Source of the DNA: Tuctoria greenei
Lineage: Eukaryota > Streptophyta > Magnoliopsida > Poales > Poaceae
Length of the DNA: 64,000 nt
Assembly (NCBI GenBank): GCA_036927565.1
Contig: JAYESD010000001.1
Coordinates: 14,694,001 to 14,758,000 of the forward strand
Direction: 5' to 3'
Positions 9,674 to 21,424 of this stretch are shown here, one piece after another (positions within the stretch are counted from its first letter, which is position 1; the number at the start of each line of letters is the position of its first letter). Under the pieces are notes generated by a model. The model was given only the letters and a program-made list of their open reading frames with translations. It had not been told where the DNA came from and did not search any database. The translations under genes and the position numbers were made by a program.

Positions 9674-12026
9674 TCACACACACATGAGACTTGGTGTTCC
9701 CATGGCATGGCCCAACATAATGAGCATAAATCTTACCAAATTACTTCTCATTAAAACATAAGATGCATCAAAGGTTCTAAATATCAACTGTTGTTGTTTA
9801 TAAATAGAACTAGTCCGGGAGATCGGACTTGTCCGGAGGACCGGAGTTGTTCGTGTCCCGACCAGACTAGTCTGGTGATCATATGTGTTGGATGTGTTAA
9901 CTTTGGACTTTCCAGTGTGAGAGGGACTTCCCTTTACAAAGGCAATGCTTTCCTTGTTATTCTTATGGCTTCTAGCATTTTGCTTTCCACCATAGGAATA
10001 CCCAATGCCATATTGGACATTAGGAGGTATTGTGGCCAAGTATGCACTACGTGCATATTTGACCTTCTCCTTGTCAAATATGCCACTTTGGGCAGGATGC
10101 TTATCTTTGGTAGAGGTTGACTTGTCTTTCAAGTTGGTGTCAACTTTACCACATGAACAAGTAATGATAGCTTCAGTTTTAAGTGGTTGAGAAGGTGAGC
10201 TTGAAGACGATGAAGGGTCACCTTGCTTGAGTGACTCAACTTGTACCTCAAGGATCTTGTTAACCTTGATTAGGTTAGCAAGTTCATCCTTGATTGTAGC
10301 ATTTGAGTAACTTAACTCCAAGCAAGCTTCCTTGCTTGAAGTTAACTCAAGCTTTAGTGACTTGCTTTGCTCCTTTTCAGGTTCTAGAAGCTTGTCAAGT
10401 TCAACATATTCCTCCTTTTGGGAGATAATCATGTCTTCTTGACGGTTTATCAACTTCTCCATCTCAACAAGTTGACCAAGTAGAAATTTCATTTTCGCAA
10501 CTGTTTTCTTATCTAAACCAATGAGCATATCTTCATTATCACTAGCAATTTCACTATCACTAGAATCGGAATGCAAGGAAGAGGATTTGGTTGTTACCTT
10601 TCCTTTACCTTCCTTTGCCACGAGGCAAGTGTTATTCCCCTTCCATGCACCGAGAGTGGGGAAGAGAGTGGACTTTTTGGATGTCTTCTCGATGGCTATG
10701 CTAGCCATCTCCTCCTCTTCTTCGGATGAGGACTCATCATTTGAGTCCCACTCCTTCCCCAAATGCGCTTGTTCAGCTTGCTTCTTCTTCTTGAAGAATT
10801 TCTTAGGTTGAGGCTTCATTTCCTTGGTCTTCTTCTTGTTCTTCATATGGGCAATCAACTATAAAGTGGTCATACTCACCACAGTTATAGCATGCCCGCC
10901 TCAACTTCGGTCTTGATTTTTCCTTGTACTTTCCTTCACATGATTTAGCTCCTTGTCTTTTCTTCATCATTCTTTTGAATTTCTTCATGAATAGTATCAT
11001 GTCATCTTCATCCAAGTCGCTGCTCTCTTCATCACCGTCTTCTTCTAGTTGAGCTTCTCGAGCTTCTTTAGACAAGGGCTTGAGAGTGGACTTCAAAGCG
11101 ACCCCTTTCTTCTTTGCCGAGGTGAGATCGGCAATCTCTTTGGCATGCTTTGCCTGCTTTTCCATCATATCAAAATTGATGATCTTCCCAAGTAGCTCAT
11201 CCGGGGTCATTTTCTTGTACCCGGGGCTTTCTCTAATCATTGAGCATAAGGTGACATTGTGAGGCATGAAAGCTCTAAGGATGAGCTTCACCACCTCGTG
11301 ATCGTTCCACTTCTTTCTCTCGTATGCTCGAACCTTGTTGATGAGTGTCTTTAGGCGGTTGCACATGTCCTGCGGTGACTCATCTTCTTCAATGGAGAAT
11401 CTTCCCAATTCGCCTTCAATCATTTCAATCTTCGCTTCTCGCACATGACGATCGCCTTCGTGTGCGGTTTGCAATGTATCCCATATCTCCTTTGCAATCT
11501 TGAGTCCATCCACTTTGGTGAACTCGTCCCGACTGAGCGAAGAAGTTATGACCACTGCGGCTTGAGCATTCTGATGAATCGCTTGCTCTTGGCTTGGTGT
11601 GAGCTCTTCATCGTCGTCCGGGATATCTATTCCTGTACATACAATATGCCACAAACTTGGATTGAGAGAAATCAAGTGCATTTTCATGTTATGCCTCTAC
11701 ATTGAGTAGTCATTTCCATCAAAATGTGGGGCTTTTCCAAGTGGAATAGATAAGTAGTGATTATTGCTGGAGTTAAGACGATCATAGTTGAAAGGATATC
11801 GGGAGTAGTCGGTGTGACTACTCCCCTTCTTCTTCTTCTCATCTTCGATCTTCACTTTTCCCTTGGAGAGGGTTTTCTTCCTTACGAGTGCCTTTAGTTC
11901 CAGCGTCTCCTCATCGTCATCCTCGAAGTCTTGAATGGCCTCGAGGAGCCTCTCCAATTTTTGGTTCTTTTCTTCTTCAACCTTCTCTTGGTTGATGCTC
12001 TTGTGTACATCCTTCATGTCCGACAT
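9674..12026 (-). pseudogene. Copia A gag (nucleocapsid and C-terminal coiled coil), two breaks
   Basis: The gag starts at an ATG at 12026, about 40 bases downstream of the PBS. The capsid-like domain (UBN2 type: E-I-W-D-T-L-Q, then L-I-N-K-V-R-A-Y) lies at 11690-11200. The zinc knuckle C-Y-N-C-G-E-Y-D-H-F-I-V-D-C is near 10890. A Trp codon has become a stop at 11697-11699; copia X keeps Trp there. A frameshift near 10850 moves the C-terminal part (10858-9674) to another frame. That part is acidic, then coiled-coil-like (A-T-I-K-D-E-L-A-N-L-I-K). A palindrome-rich segment at ~9803-9880 is absent from copia X. Confidence 0.85.
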
Positions 12027-12064
12027 GATCTCTTTGAGCGATTAGTCTCCTTTTGAAGAGTCTC

Positions 12065-12076
12065 ACTCTGATACCA
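12065..12076 (-). other. Copia A primer binding site
   Basis: The minus strand reads TGGTATCAGAGT two bases inside the 5' LTR, 11 of 12 matching the standard initiator tRNA-Met primer site TGGTATCAGAGC. Copia X has the perfect site. Confidence 0.85.
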
Positions 12077-12078
12077 AT

Positions 12079-13528
12079 TGAATGTGGCCTAGAGGGGGGG
12101 GGGGGGTGAATAGGCCTTTTTTATTTTTATTCGAATCCTGCAACACTTAGAAAATTGATCAAATCTCGAGATATCGGACTAGTTCGGTAGAGTGCGGACT
12201 AGATTGATCAAGTTTGATCGATTATCTCGATCCTAGGATGTATGCAGCGGAAATATACTTGTAATTGAAGTGTCACACTACTATGAACTAGGATGTACCA
12301 CAAGTTAATCTTATATTCAATGTTTCAATGTAAAGTGAACAAGATTGATTGAAACCCTAGATTGATATGAAGAGTAAGAACAATATGCACAAAGTAAGAA
12401 CACAAGCTTTTTATCCCATGGTTCGGTTCCCACAGAGGCAACCTACGTCCACGTTGAGGAGTCCACAAAAGGACGGGGTCTTCTCCAACCCTACCCTCGT
12501 CGGATCGCCACGGAGGCCAATCCTCTTCACTAATCACAAAGGGCAAATAACCAAATTCAAGGGGCCTTCTCACAAGTTGAGGGCTCCCCAAGATTACAAG
12601 ATGAACACCACCAAGAATACACTCTTAAGATCACAATGAAAACCACAAGAGTGTGTTAGGGAATCAAACCAAGAGCTCAATGAGAGAAGAACCGTGTCTC
12701 TCCTTAGATCCAAAGTGTATCCTCGAACGATTAAGCTTTCTTGCATTGGAATGCGTAGAGAGATGAGTTTTCTAGGCTATTGGAAGGTTTGACGGCGCAG
12801 GGGGTCCAGAGATATGAAAGATGGGCCGTGCACACCTATTTATATGGGGTTTCCAAAAGTTACCATTAGGGTTTAGAAAGATCAGACTAGTCTGTGGTGG
12901 ACACCGGACTAGTCCGGTGTGCGTGTAGGAAACCCTAGGTGTCCCGAAATATCAGACTTGTCCGGCTAAGAGCGGACTTGTCCGATTTTGATTCTGGAAA
13001 TCTTCAGACTAGTCCGATACATATCGGACTTGTCCAGATAAGTGAAACCTTAAGTGAATTTGGAGAACAAGTCTGCACTTGGAGGACTTGTCCAATTTAG
13101 GTCGGAGGTATTTCAGACTAGTTCGTACTAATATCGGACTTGTCTGATTGACATCAGAAAGATACCGGACTAGTCCGGTGTGTTATCGGACTTGTTCGAT
13201 TTTGTGCAACTTGTGAAGTGTTTGGGGGACTAGTCCGCACTGGGGAGGACTAGTCCTATTCTAGTCAGAGAGATATCAGACTAGTCCGTGGTGATATCGG
13301 ACTAGTCCGGTCTTTGAAAAACTAGACTGTGAGGACAAGTCCGCTTTGTGACGACTTGTCTGCTTGGTTCTTGAGCTCTTTTCCGCATTGCTCCTCATTC
13401 TCCTTTCTTTTTTGCATTTTGTTCATTCTCTCTTTAGAACATGTGCTCATCTCAACAATGTGGTTAGGATCTCAATTGCTTGTCATAAATCAACCAAAAC
13501 CTACAAGGAATTCCTAGATGCACTTTCA
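12079..13528 (-). repeat. Copia A 5' LTR (1450 bp)
   Basis: It runs TGAATGTGGCC to GATGCACTTTCA in plus sense, ending at the TSD CGCGA. It matches the 3' LTR except for a clean 146 bp deletion (partner bases 3082-3227, junction at about 13362), a G run of about 13 near 12096, and scattered substitutions. It carries the same series of GGACTAGTCC-type palindromes. Confidence 0.9.
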
Positions 13529-13533
13529 CGCGA

Positions 13534-14317
13534 CACTCGAGCAGATCGAATACCCCTACAATCACTACACCACTACTCCGTTGGTTATCAACCGTGCGAC
13601 ACACGCTTGACCTCGCTAAGAAGGCTAATCCTTGCAAGTGAACCGTGAACACAAGCAAGAATGTAGAAGACACAATCTGAAATTGAGAAGTTGGAGTCTC
13701 ACAAACCATAGAACGGTGAAATTGTTATTCTAAGAAAAACCCACCGAATATGACCGGTAGCTGCAGTATTTAAAGGCTAGAGTTCGGCCAAAACACGATT
13801 AGACGCGTCCCTAATGGACTCTTAGGGGATACAAGTCCCAAAGGCCCGATTAGGTGGCGTAGCACTGGACATAAATCTGGACTCGAATTGTTTCGATGAT
13901 TCCCAATGACTCCGGAGGAATTTGAGGTTGGACAAGAACCATTGGAAAGTATATCTTCTCCTCTTTCCGTGCATATGTAGAACGTCGAAAACGGAGTTCG
14001 TATGCCTTCTGGCATCCATTTTAAGGTGGACTGCTCCTAGACTCCGAGTTGAACTCGATCCTAGTTGTAAACTGCTTCCATCAACTTGTGGACGTCCCAG
14101 CTAGTTCTCCATGCTCCCAAGGCCTCTTTCATTCACTTGTTGATCTTCTCTATTATTCCTAATAACAATTAAATCATCATATAGTAATCTATTCTCAAAC
14201 TCACATGTAAAATAAGTTAGGAGCGAGTTCACCTGCTGATTTATTAACCATGCTCGTGCTCTTGTGATTGGTCCTTGCATTTCAATATGTGCCTCCGCTG
14301 TTGTGATATCCTCATCA
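13534..14317 (-). repeat. Gypsy G 3' LTR, proximal part
   Basis: It continues from 1803 after excising copia A and one TSD. It ends CTCATCA at 14317, directly beside the purine-rich AAAGAGAGGGAGGA on the minus strand (14318-14331). The gypsy pol frame runs into this LTR as far as a stop at 14101. Confidence 0.9.
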
Positions 14318-15637
14318 TCCTCCCTCTCTTTAGTTGGAGTTGTCCTCGACTCAAGTTCATCTTCTTCTCCCAAGTACGGTCTCAAATCTGAAATGTTAAA
14401 TGTAGGACTAACCCTAAAATCGGGAGGCAATTCAAGCTTATATGCATTATCATTAATCTTTTCAACAATCTTAAAAGGACCAGCAACTCGTGGCATAAGT
14501 TTAGATTTTCTCAAGTCGGAAAATCGCTCTTTTCCCAAATGTAACCACACCAAATCAGCCGGTTCAAGTTTTAGTTCTTTTCTACCTTTACTACCTCCAA
14601 TCCTATACTTCTCATTCATCATTTCAATATTTTTCTTTGTAGTTTCATGCATCTTAAGAATGAATTCAGATCGTTGTGTAGCATCCAAATTTTATAGTTT
14701 TGGAAGGAGGCAAAGGTAGTAAATCAATAGGAGCATGGGGATTGAAACCATACACTACCATGAATGGGCTTACCTTTGTCGTGGAGTGAATGGATCTGTT
14801 GTAAGCAAATTCTATATGTGGTAAACACTCCTCCCACAACTTCAAATTTGTTTTCAAGACAACCCGCAACATAGTGGATAAAGTATGATTAACTACCTCG
14901 GTTTGTCCATCCGTTTGTGGGTGACATGTAGTTGAAAATAGCAACTTGGTTCCCAATTTATACCACAAAGTTCTCCAAAAATGACTTAATTTTTTTGCAT
15001 CACGGTCAGAAACAATGGTATTTGGCACACTATGTAAACGAACAATTTCCGTCATAAATAAATAAGCAATGTGTGAGGCATTATCATTCTTATGACAAGG
15101 TATAAAGTGTGCCATTTTGGAGAAATGATCAACAACTACAAAAATACTATCCCTCCCCCTCTTAGTCCTAGGCAATCCCAAAACAAAGTCCATAGAAATA
15201 TCCTCCCAAGGTACACTAGGAACAGGAAGAGGCATATAAAGACCATGTGGGTTAAGGCGAGACTTAGCTTTATTGCAAGTAGTGCATCGTGACACGTAGC
15301 GCTCGACATCATGCCTCATCTTTGGCCAAAAGAAGTGTGTGGATAGCACGTCTTCAGTTTTCTTCACTCCAAAATGTCCCATCAAACCTCCTCCATGTGC
15401 TTCCTGCAAAAGTAATAGATGAACAGAGCTAGCTGGAACGCATAGCTTGTTAGCACGATAGAGGAGACACTCTTGCAGCACATATTTATTCCAAGTTCTT
15501 CCTTCTCTACAATTTTTAAAAGCATCTTTGAAGTCCAAATCAGTAGGATATAATGCTTTTATTGTTTCCAAACCAAAGATTTTATGATCAAGTTGAGACA
15601 GCATGGTATAACGCCTAGATAATGCATCCAATGACAT
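14101..15637 (-). pseudogene. Gypsy G integrase with C-terminal tail entering the 3' LTR
   Basis: The 15637-14666 frame has the H2C2 zinc finger (H-G-G-G-L-M-G-H, C-T-T-C). Its catalytic core has Asp in M-D-F-V-L-G-L-P, Asp in V-S-D-R-D and Glu in T-D-G-Q-T-E-V-V-N. After a frame change near 14680, the 14688-14101 frame carries the GPF module (V-A-G-P-F-K-I-V-E-K) and the tail G-P-I-T-R-A-R-A. The PPT (14318-14331) encodes part of an acidic E-R-E-D-D-E-D stretch. The last ~70 residues are encoded by the LTR itself. A tail like this is known in CRM-type chromoviruses, where it may help direct integration; that function is inferred here. Confidence 0.85.
14318..14331 (-). other. Gypsy G polypurine tract, inside the coding sequence
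   Basis: The minus strand reads AAAGAGAGGGAGGA immediately before the LTR start TGATGAGG. The tract is at the same time codons of the integrase tail. Confidence 0.85.
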
Positions 15638-15639
15638 TT

Positions 15640-16943
15640 TCCTTCCCTTTCTTATGCTTAATGGTGTATGGAAACGACTCTATGAACTCAATCTATTTAG
15701 CATGTCGTTTATTCAGATTGGTTTGACATTTAAGATACTTCAATGTTTCATGATCGGAATGTATGACAAACTCCTTAGACCAAAGATAATGTTGCCAAGT
15801 TTGTAATACTCGCACTAAGGTATACAGTTCCTTACCATAAGTGGAATAATTCAGAGAAGGACCATGAAGTTTTTTACTAAAGAAAGCAACGGGTTTACCT
15901 CCTTGTATGAGAACACCTCCAATACCAATGCCGCTTGCATCGCATTCTAGCTCAAAGGTCTTGTCAAAATCAGGAAGTTGTAGCAATGGTGCTTGTGTAA
16001 GCTTCGATTTGAGAGCATCAAAAGCTTGCTGCTGCCGTTTGCCCCATCGAAACGGCACTCCCTTCTTTGTTAGCTCATGTAGAGGTGCTGCAATGGTGCT
16101 AAAATTCCGCACAAAACTCTGATAAAAACCTGCAAGACCAAGAAAACTACGAACCTGTGTGACGGTTGTTGGGGCTGACCATCTGGTGATTGCTTCAATT
16201 TTTGCCTCATCCATCTCAATTCCCTGCGAGGAAATGACATAGCCAAGAAACGAGACTCGATTGGTGCAAAAGACACACTTTTTGAGGTTACCAAACAAAC
16301 GTGCATCTCTCAAAACAGTAAAAACAGCACGTAAATGATCAAGATATTCATCATATGACTTGTTGTAAATGGGGATATCATCAAAGTAAACCACCACAAA
16401 TTGTCCAATGAAAGCACGTAAAACCTCGTTCATTAATCGCATAAAGGTGTTGGGTGCATTAGTTAACCCAAAAGGCATGACTAGCCACTCATAAAGTCCA
16501 AACTTGGTTTTAAATGCGGTTTTCCATTCATCTCCTAGTGCCATTCTAATTTGGTGGTAACCACTACGCAGGTCAATTTTTTTGAAGATGATAGCACCAC
16601 TCAATTCATCAAGCATGTCATCTAAATGAGGAATAGGATAACGATATCGAATGGTGATGTTATTAATCGCTCGACAATCAACACACATGCGTCAACTACC
16701 ATCTTTCTTAGGAACCAAAAGAATAGGAACGGAACAAGGGCTAAGGCTTTCATGAATGTACCCACGGTCCAAAAGATCTTGGACTTGTCGCTGAATTTCC
16801 TCAGTTTCCTCTGGATTCGCCCTGTATGCTGCACAATTTGGCAAACTTGCTCCTGGAATCAAATCGATCTTGTGTTTAATGCCTCTCATCGGTAGTAAAC
16901 CAGGGGGTATCTCGGAGGGAAACACATCCTCAAACTCCTGCAA
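15640..16943 (-). pseudogene. Gypsy G reverse transcriptase and RNase H
   Basis: The RT starts in the 16943-16692 frame (V-P-K-K-D-G-S), then an in-frame TGA sits where the family has Trp. It resumes as R-M-C-V-D-C-R-A-I-N (16688-15693). The catalytic Y-F-D-D box is intact. Other blocks are L-R-S-G-Y-H-Q-I-R-M and M-P-F-G-L-T-N-A-P. RNase H follows (E-C-D-A-S-G-I-G-I-G-G-V-L, then H-S-D-H-E-T-L-K-Y-L). A second stop at 15693 again replaces an expected Trp (L-N-K-R-H-A-K then stop), followed by a frameshift before integrase. Confidence 0.9.
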
Positions 16944-17101
16944 AAGGTTAGCAACAGCAGGGACAATGCAATAGATAATTCATGAAGTGAAAATATGGAT
17001 TATTTGCATACTAAAGCATAGCACATCCCGTTAGCATCGAATAAATCAGAAAGGTCAGATTTAGTTGCGAGCAACGATGGTGATTTTAACTTAATGACTT
17101 G

Positions 17102-18851
17102 CTATTTTTCAGATTCTAGTTTTGTTGCTTTGTCATCACGAATTTTACTCTTCTCATAATGCACAATTTCAGCAGGAGTCATGGGGAGCAAAGTGATTTT
17201 CTTTCCCTTATGCATGAGAGTATATTTATTAGTTCTACCATGATGAATAGCATTTGTATCAAATTTCCAAGGACGACCCAATAAAAGAGAACAAGCATCC
17301 ATAGGAACGACATCAAAATCAGCAAAATCATGGTAAGAACCAATTGAAAAATGTATTCTCACTGTTTGTGTTACCCGAATCTTACTGCTGTTGTTGAACC
17401 ATTGATTGTGGTATGGATGAGGGTGTGCTCTTGTTGTCAAACCATGTTTCTTGATGACGTCCGTGTTCACCAAGTTATTGCAGCTACCTCTATCAATTAT
17501 AGTGTGTACACGGCAGTCCTTGACAATGTGAAACATGTGGAAGAGGTTGTGTCGTTGTAGCTTGTCATTGGTCTCCACTTTGGAGCTCAAGGCACACTGC
17601 ACAATGATGCTTCTATAGTTCTCCGTCGCTGCTGTACCAAGTACCTCTTCTTCGGTGTGTTCATCATTTGGATCTATAAAGTCAGTAGCAAGAGAATATT
17701 CATCTTCAACATCCGAAGTATTATCATACTCGCCATCGTCGCGTGCTATGTATACTCGTTTGCTCGGGCAATCTCTCATCATATGACCAAGTCCCTGGTA
17801 GCGGTGACACTTAATGTCGGAAGAACGATCCGTAGAAGGAGTGGACGACGAAGGCTTGAATGATGTCGCCTTGCTACCCTCCGGCATGCGAGAAGGTGGA
17901 GCAACAGGTATAGTTCGTTGGCCGCCATTGGATGGTGTAGTCGCTGCACGGGGGGTCAAAGATGGTGCTGTTTTGGATGGTATGGGCGTCGAACACGGCG
18001 TGAAGTTGCTCCTTGTGTGTTGTTGCTATTGTTGTCGGCCCTGCAATTCTTTTTTTGCCAACATAGCAAGCTGAAATAATCTGTTAACAGTATCATATTC
18101 CTTGTAATCAACAATGTCCGGAATTTCACGCCTCAACCCCTATAAAAACGAGCTATTTTATCATCCATGTCTTCTACTACCCCACAACGCAACATACCCT
18201 TTTGTAACTCTTGATAATACTCCTCTACGGACATGTTACCTTGGTCTAAGCACTACAATTTTTGCGAAGGTACCGCTGAAAAGATGGATGAACAAATCGA
18301 ACACGCATAGCTTCCTTTAATCTATTCCATGTTGGAGGATCAATTCTAGTTTTAACAAGTTCATTCCACCATATGATAGCAAAGTCCTTAAACGCACTAG
18401 TGGCTTGACAAACTCTATGTTGTTCAGGAATAAGATGGGCATTAAATTTTTGCTCTACTGTCATCTCCCAATCAAGATAAGCCTCAGCATCATAAGCAGC
18501 AGAAAAAGAGGGTATAGTAAATTTCACTTTATCAAAAGGATCATCAGGAGGACAATTATAATTGTTAAGATGATTATTACCTCCCATACCTCGACGATAA
18601 AGTGGTAGTCTTGGCTGATTGTTGTGATCTTCCGTATCATCATAAGCATTGTCTTCATGTCTTCCAGCGAGAGGCAACCGAGCCTCAAAAGTATTCATCG
18701 AAAGAGCAAGGTCATCAAGTTGGTGAGTCAAGTTCGCCAATGACTACTCCGTTGCTGCGTTGTATTTGGCGAACATATCTGTCATGATCTTCATCATATC
18801 ATGTAACTCAGCATATTAAACACATTCGTCATCGTTGTCTTCTCCTGCCAT
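17102..18851 (-). pseudogene. Gypsy G gag and aspartic protease
   Basis: The gag probably begins at the ATG at 18851, with two stops within the next 120 bases, then continues openly at 18740-18246. The capsid core is of the Retrotrans_gag type (F-A-I-I-W-W-N-E-L). The 17959-17102 part has the zinc knuckle, where the second Cys is Tyr (C-H-R-Y-Q-G-L-G-H). The protease box is I-I-D-R-G-S where the family has D-G-G-S or D-S-G, so it is inactivated. Gag frames shift between 18246 and 17959. The 160 bp to the RT frame is a linker. Confidence 0.85.
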
Positions 18852-20106
18852 TCTTAGTAGGAAACAAAAGACAACAAAAATATGTTATCCCTATCAACTA
18901 CAGTGACAATGTGAAAGGTGGAAGAAAAACAATCTCTCTCGCTCAAGCGTCTTACCATGCTCTTACAAGTGTCCTTACCGACACAGCAGGTGGTGTTGAC
19001 AGTGAGATGAACCAATGAAGTGTGGGGTGATTGCAAAGGTACCTGTTATGTTCAAGAGAAAGGTGGAGCTTGGATGACTCAATATGGTGGCTAATAAGCA
19101 GAAAATCGTTAACAGGTAAACAAAGTTGAATAAGTATTCAATGTAGGAAACTGTTGTTGGTCAACCAAGTGCTCTAGGGCCTAGCACACTACAAGGAAGT
19201 AGCAAGGCAAAAGGAAGACAAAATGATATAACAAACAATCACAGCACAAGTACTATAGGCCAATTGCTTTAATATGTGTGCTCTTCACTATTTTTTTTCT
19301 TTTTTGTAATATTTTTTGATATTTTTATTTACTCAGGAGCACGAACATATGAAGCACACAAATTTTCAGCTCAATTGGATGTAATATGCGGCCTATAGAA
19401 AATCAAGAAGATTCTTTTAAATTTGTGCTAAAACTTCGGAGGCCGGATAGCCTACCTTCTGAGGGTAATTTGGGTAATCTAATTTCGCCGAACGTGGTTA
19501 TGCGGCGGAAAGTCAGATGCAAAATTTCGCGTAGAGGAATCTGAAAAAAAAATGCCCAATTTCGAGTTCGTATGCGAAAGTTATGGCCGTTTTAAGGTAG
19601 GTTGTCCGAGTTACGATTTTTGGATGTTGATTCCAACTCGGTTTGAGTACAGAACTCGCAACCGGATATGAAAACGATCGGGAATTTGCAGAGCAACTAA
19701 TGGGGTGGTGTTTGATGATTCAAGGATGAGTGGCACAAAGGTTTGTCATCTAATCTAGGGCTGGCGATGCGAGAGTTCACGCAAGGCAGCTAGCTAGGGC
19801 AAACTGATGAACGTGGTGGATCGGTTTGTTCTTTAGGGATTGTGGAATAGGTGTCGAACAGCAAGAAAACAAGGACACAACATGATAACTAGGACCCAAA
19901 ACACAAAGCTAAACCAGCAACAAGACTTGACCACACGAATGCAAACACAACAATGCAAACTGAAAAACGAAACTACAGGTACTATAGTCTAGGAAGCGGG
20001 AAAAATGATCTAATTTTTTTGTGGCTTTTCTTTTCTATGGACTCTAGGTATGAAATAAAATCGATATAATAGAATGAAAACAAAGATACCTCATGGGCAA
20101 CCTGGA
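18852..20106. other. Gypsy G untranslated leader
   Basis: About 1.25 kb between the gag start and the PBS. It holds no supported ORF, some T-rich runs (19288-19330) and no recognisable repeat. An untranslated leader of this size is ordinary for plant gypsy elements. Confidence 0.6.
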
Positions 20107-20118
20107 AATCAGATACCA
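20107..20118 (-). other. Gypsy G primer binding site (degenerate)
   Basis: The minus strand reads TGGTATCTGATT two bases inside the 5' LTR. It shares TGGTATC and 9 of 12 bases with the initiator tRNA-Met site. Either a mutated iMet site or a different tRNA primer. Confidence 0.55.
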
Positions 20119-20120
20119 AT

Positions 20121-20765
20121 TGATGAGTAGGTTTAGGCCCGATCTTCCGAAAGGTAAGTCGACTAGAGTGGAGAACTCGACACTGATGATCTGCGGCACT
20201 CGAGCAGATCGAATACCCCTGCAATCACTACACCACTACTCCGTTGGTTATCAACCGTGTGGCACATGCTTGATCTCGCCAAGAAGGCTAATCCTTGCAA
20301 GTGAACCGAGAACACAAGCAAGAACATAGAAGACACGATCTGAAATTGAGAAGTTGGGTTCTCACAAACCGTAGAACGGCTAAATTGTTATTCTAAGAAA
20401 AACTCACCGAATATGACCGGAGGATGCAGTATTTAAAGGCTAGGGTTTGGCCAAAACACGATTAGACGCGTCCCTAATAGACTCTTACGGGATACAAGGC
20501 CCAAAGGCCCGATTCGGTGGCGCAACACCGGACAGAAATCTGGACTCGAATTGTTTCGACGATTTACAATGACTCCGGAGGAATTTTGAGGTGCGACCAG
20601 AACCATTGGAAATTTTATCTTCTCCTATTTCCGTGCATATGTGGAACGTCAAAAACGGAGTTTGTATGCCTCCTGGGCGTCCATTTTAAGGTGGACTTCT
20701 CCTGGACTCCGAGTTGAACTCGAGTCCGAGTTGTAAACTGCTTCCATCAACTTGTGGACATCCCA
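20121..20765 (-). repeat. Gypsy G 5' LTR, part 1
   Basis: It begins TGATGAGTAGG and aligns with 1728-1803 and 13534-14100. It is interrupted at 20766 by CACTA-1 after the target site CCA (20763-20765), and the remainder is at 32048-32265. Confidence 0.9.
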
Positions 20766-21245
20766 CACTACTACAATAAGCCTTGTCGCAGGCGGCTCCA
20801 AACCTATTATCACACGCGGCTTTTAAAACCGCCTAAAATGAAGAGCCTGTGATAATCCGCAATTTCACAGGCGGAGAAGTGACACTACCTGTGAAGACAC
20901 ATTATCACAGGCAGTTTTTACTTAGGCTAGCCGCCTGTGAAGATAAGTTATCATAGGCGGGTCGTGCAGCATATATAACCGCTTGTGATAATTATGTTAT
21001 CACAGGCAGGACGTGCAGCATATATAACCGCATGTGATAATTTTGTTATCATAGGCGGATCTTGACCTACATCAAGCCGCTTGTGAAGACAGTTTATCGC
21101 ATCCGGTTTCTATCATAACAGTAACTGCCTGTGATAATTAGGTTATCACATATGGTTCTTTACCTATATCTAGCCGTCTGTGATAATTGTTTTTCACAAG
21201 TAGGTCTAGCCGTTGGTAAATAACCGCCTGTGATAAGGTATAACC
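20766..21245. repeat. CACTA-1 left subterminal repeat array
   Basis: Repeated units around TTATCACAGGCGG and its complement CCGCCTGTGATAA occur every 15-60 bases in both orientations. They match the layout of transposase (TNPA-type) binding sites in En/Spm ends and can pair into hairpins. Confidence 0.8.
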
Positions 21246-21424
21246 TATGCAGTACTAGCTGCTGTTGTTTCTAATTTTCATGTCAATTCAATATAATCAC
21301 ATAACAAAAGTCAACAATATCATCACAGAAGTCAACAATATCATCACAGAAGTCAATTTTACTAAAACAATATACATATGTACAAGTTACACATACAATT
21401 CATCTCATAGATTACAAGTTTTCA

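Larger units (their letters stand above)
1804..13528 (-). mobile_element. Copia A: full-length SIRE/Maximus-like Ty1/copia element
   Basis: Two LTRs (1804-3393 and 12079-13528), a PBS complementary to initiator tRNA-Met, gag, protease, integrase, RT and RNase H, an extra 3' ORF and a purine-rich PPT are all present on the minus strand. The flanking five-base repeats are CGCGG (1799-1803) and CGCGA (13529-13533), which differ by one base. Removing the insert rejoins the gypsy G LTR exactly as in the uninterrupted copy near 20190. At ~11.7 kb, its size and extra ORF fit the SIRE/Maximus lineage. Stops, frameshifts and an altered RT active site make it non-autonomous. Confidence 0.92.
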
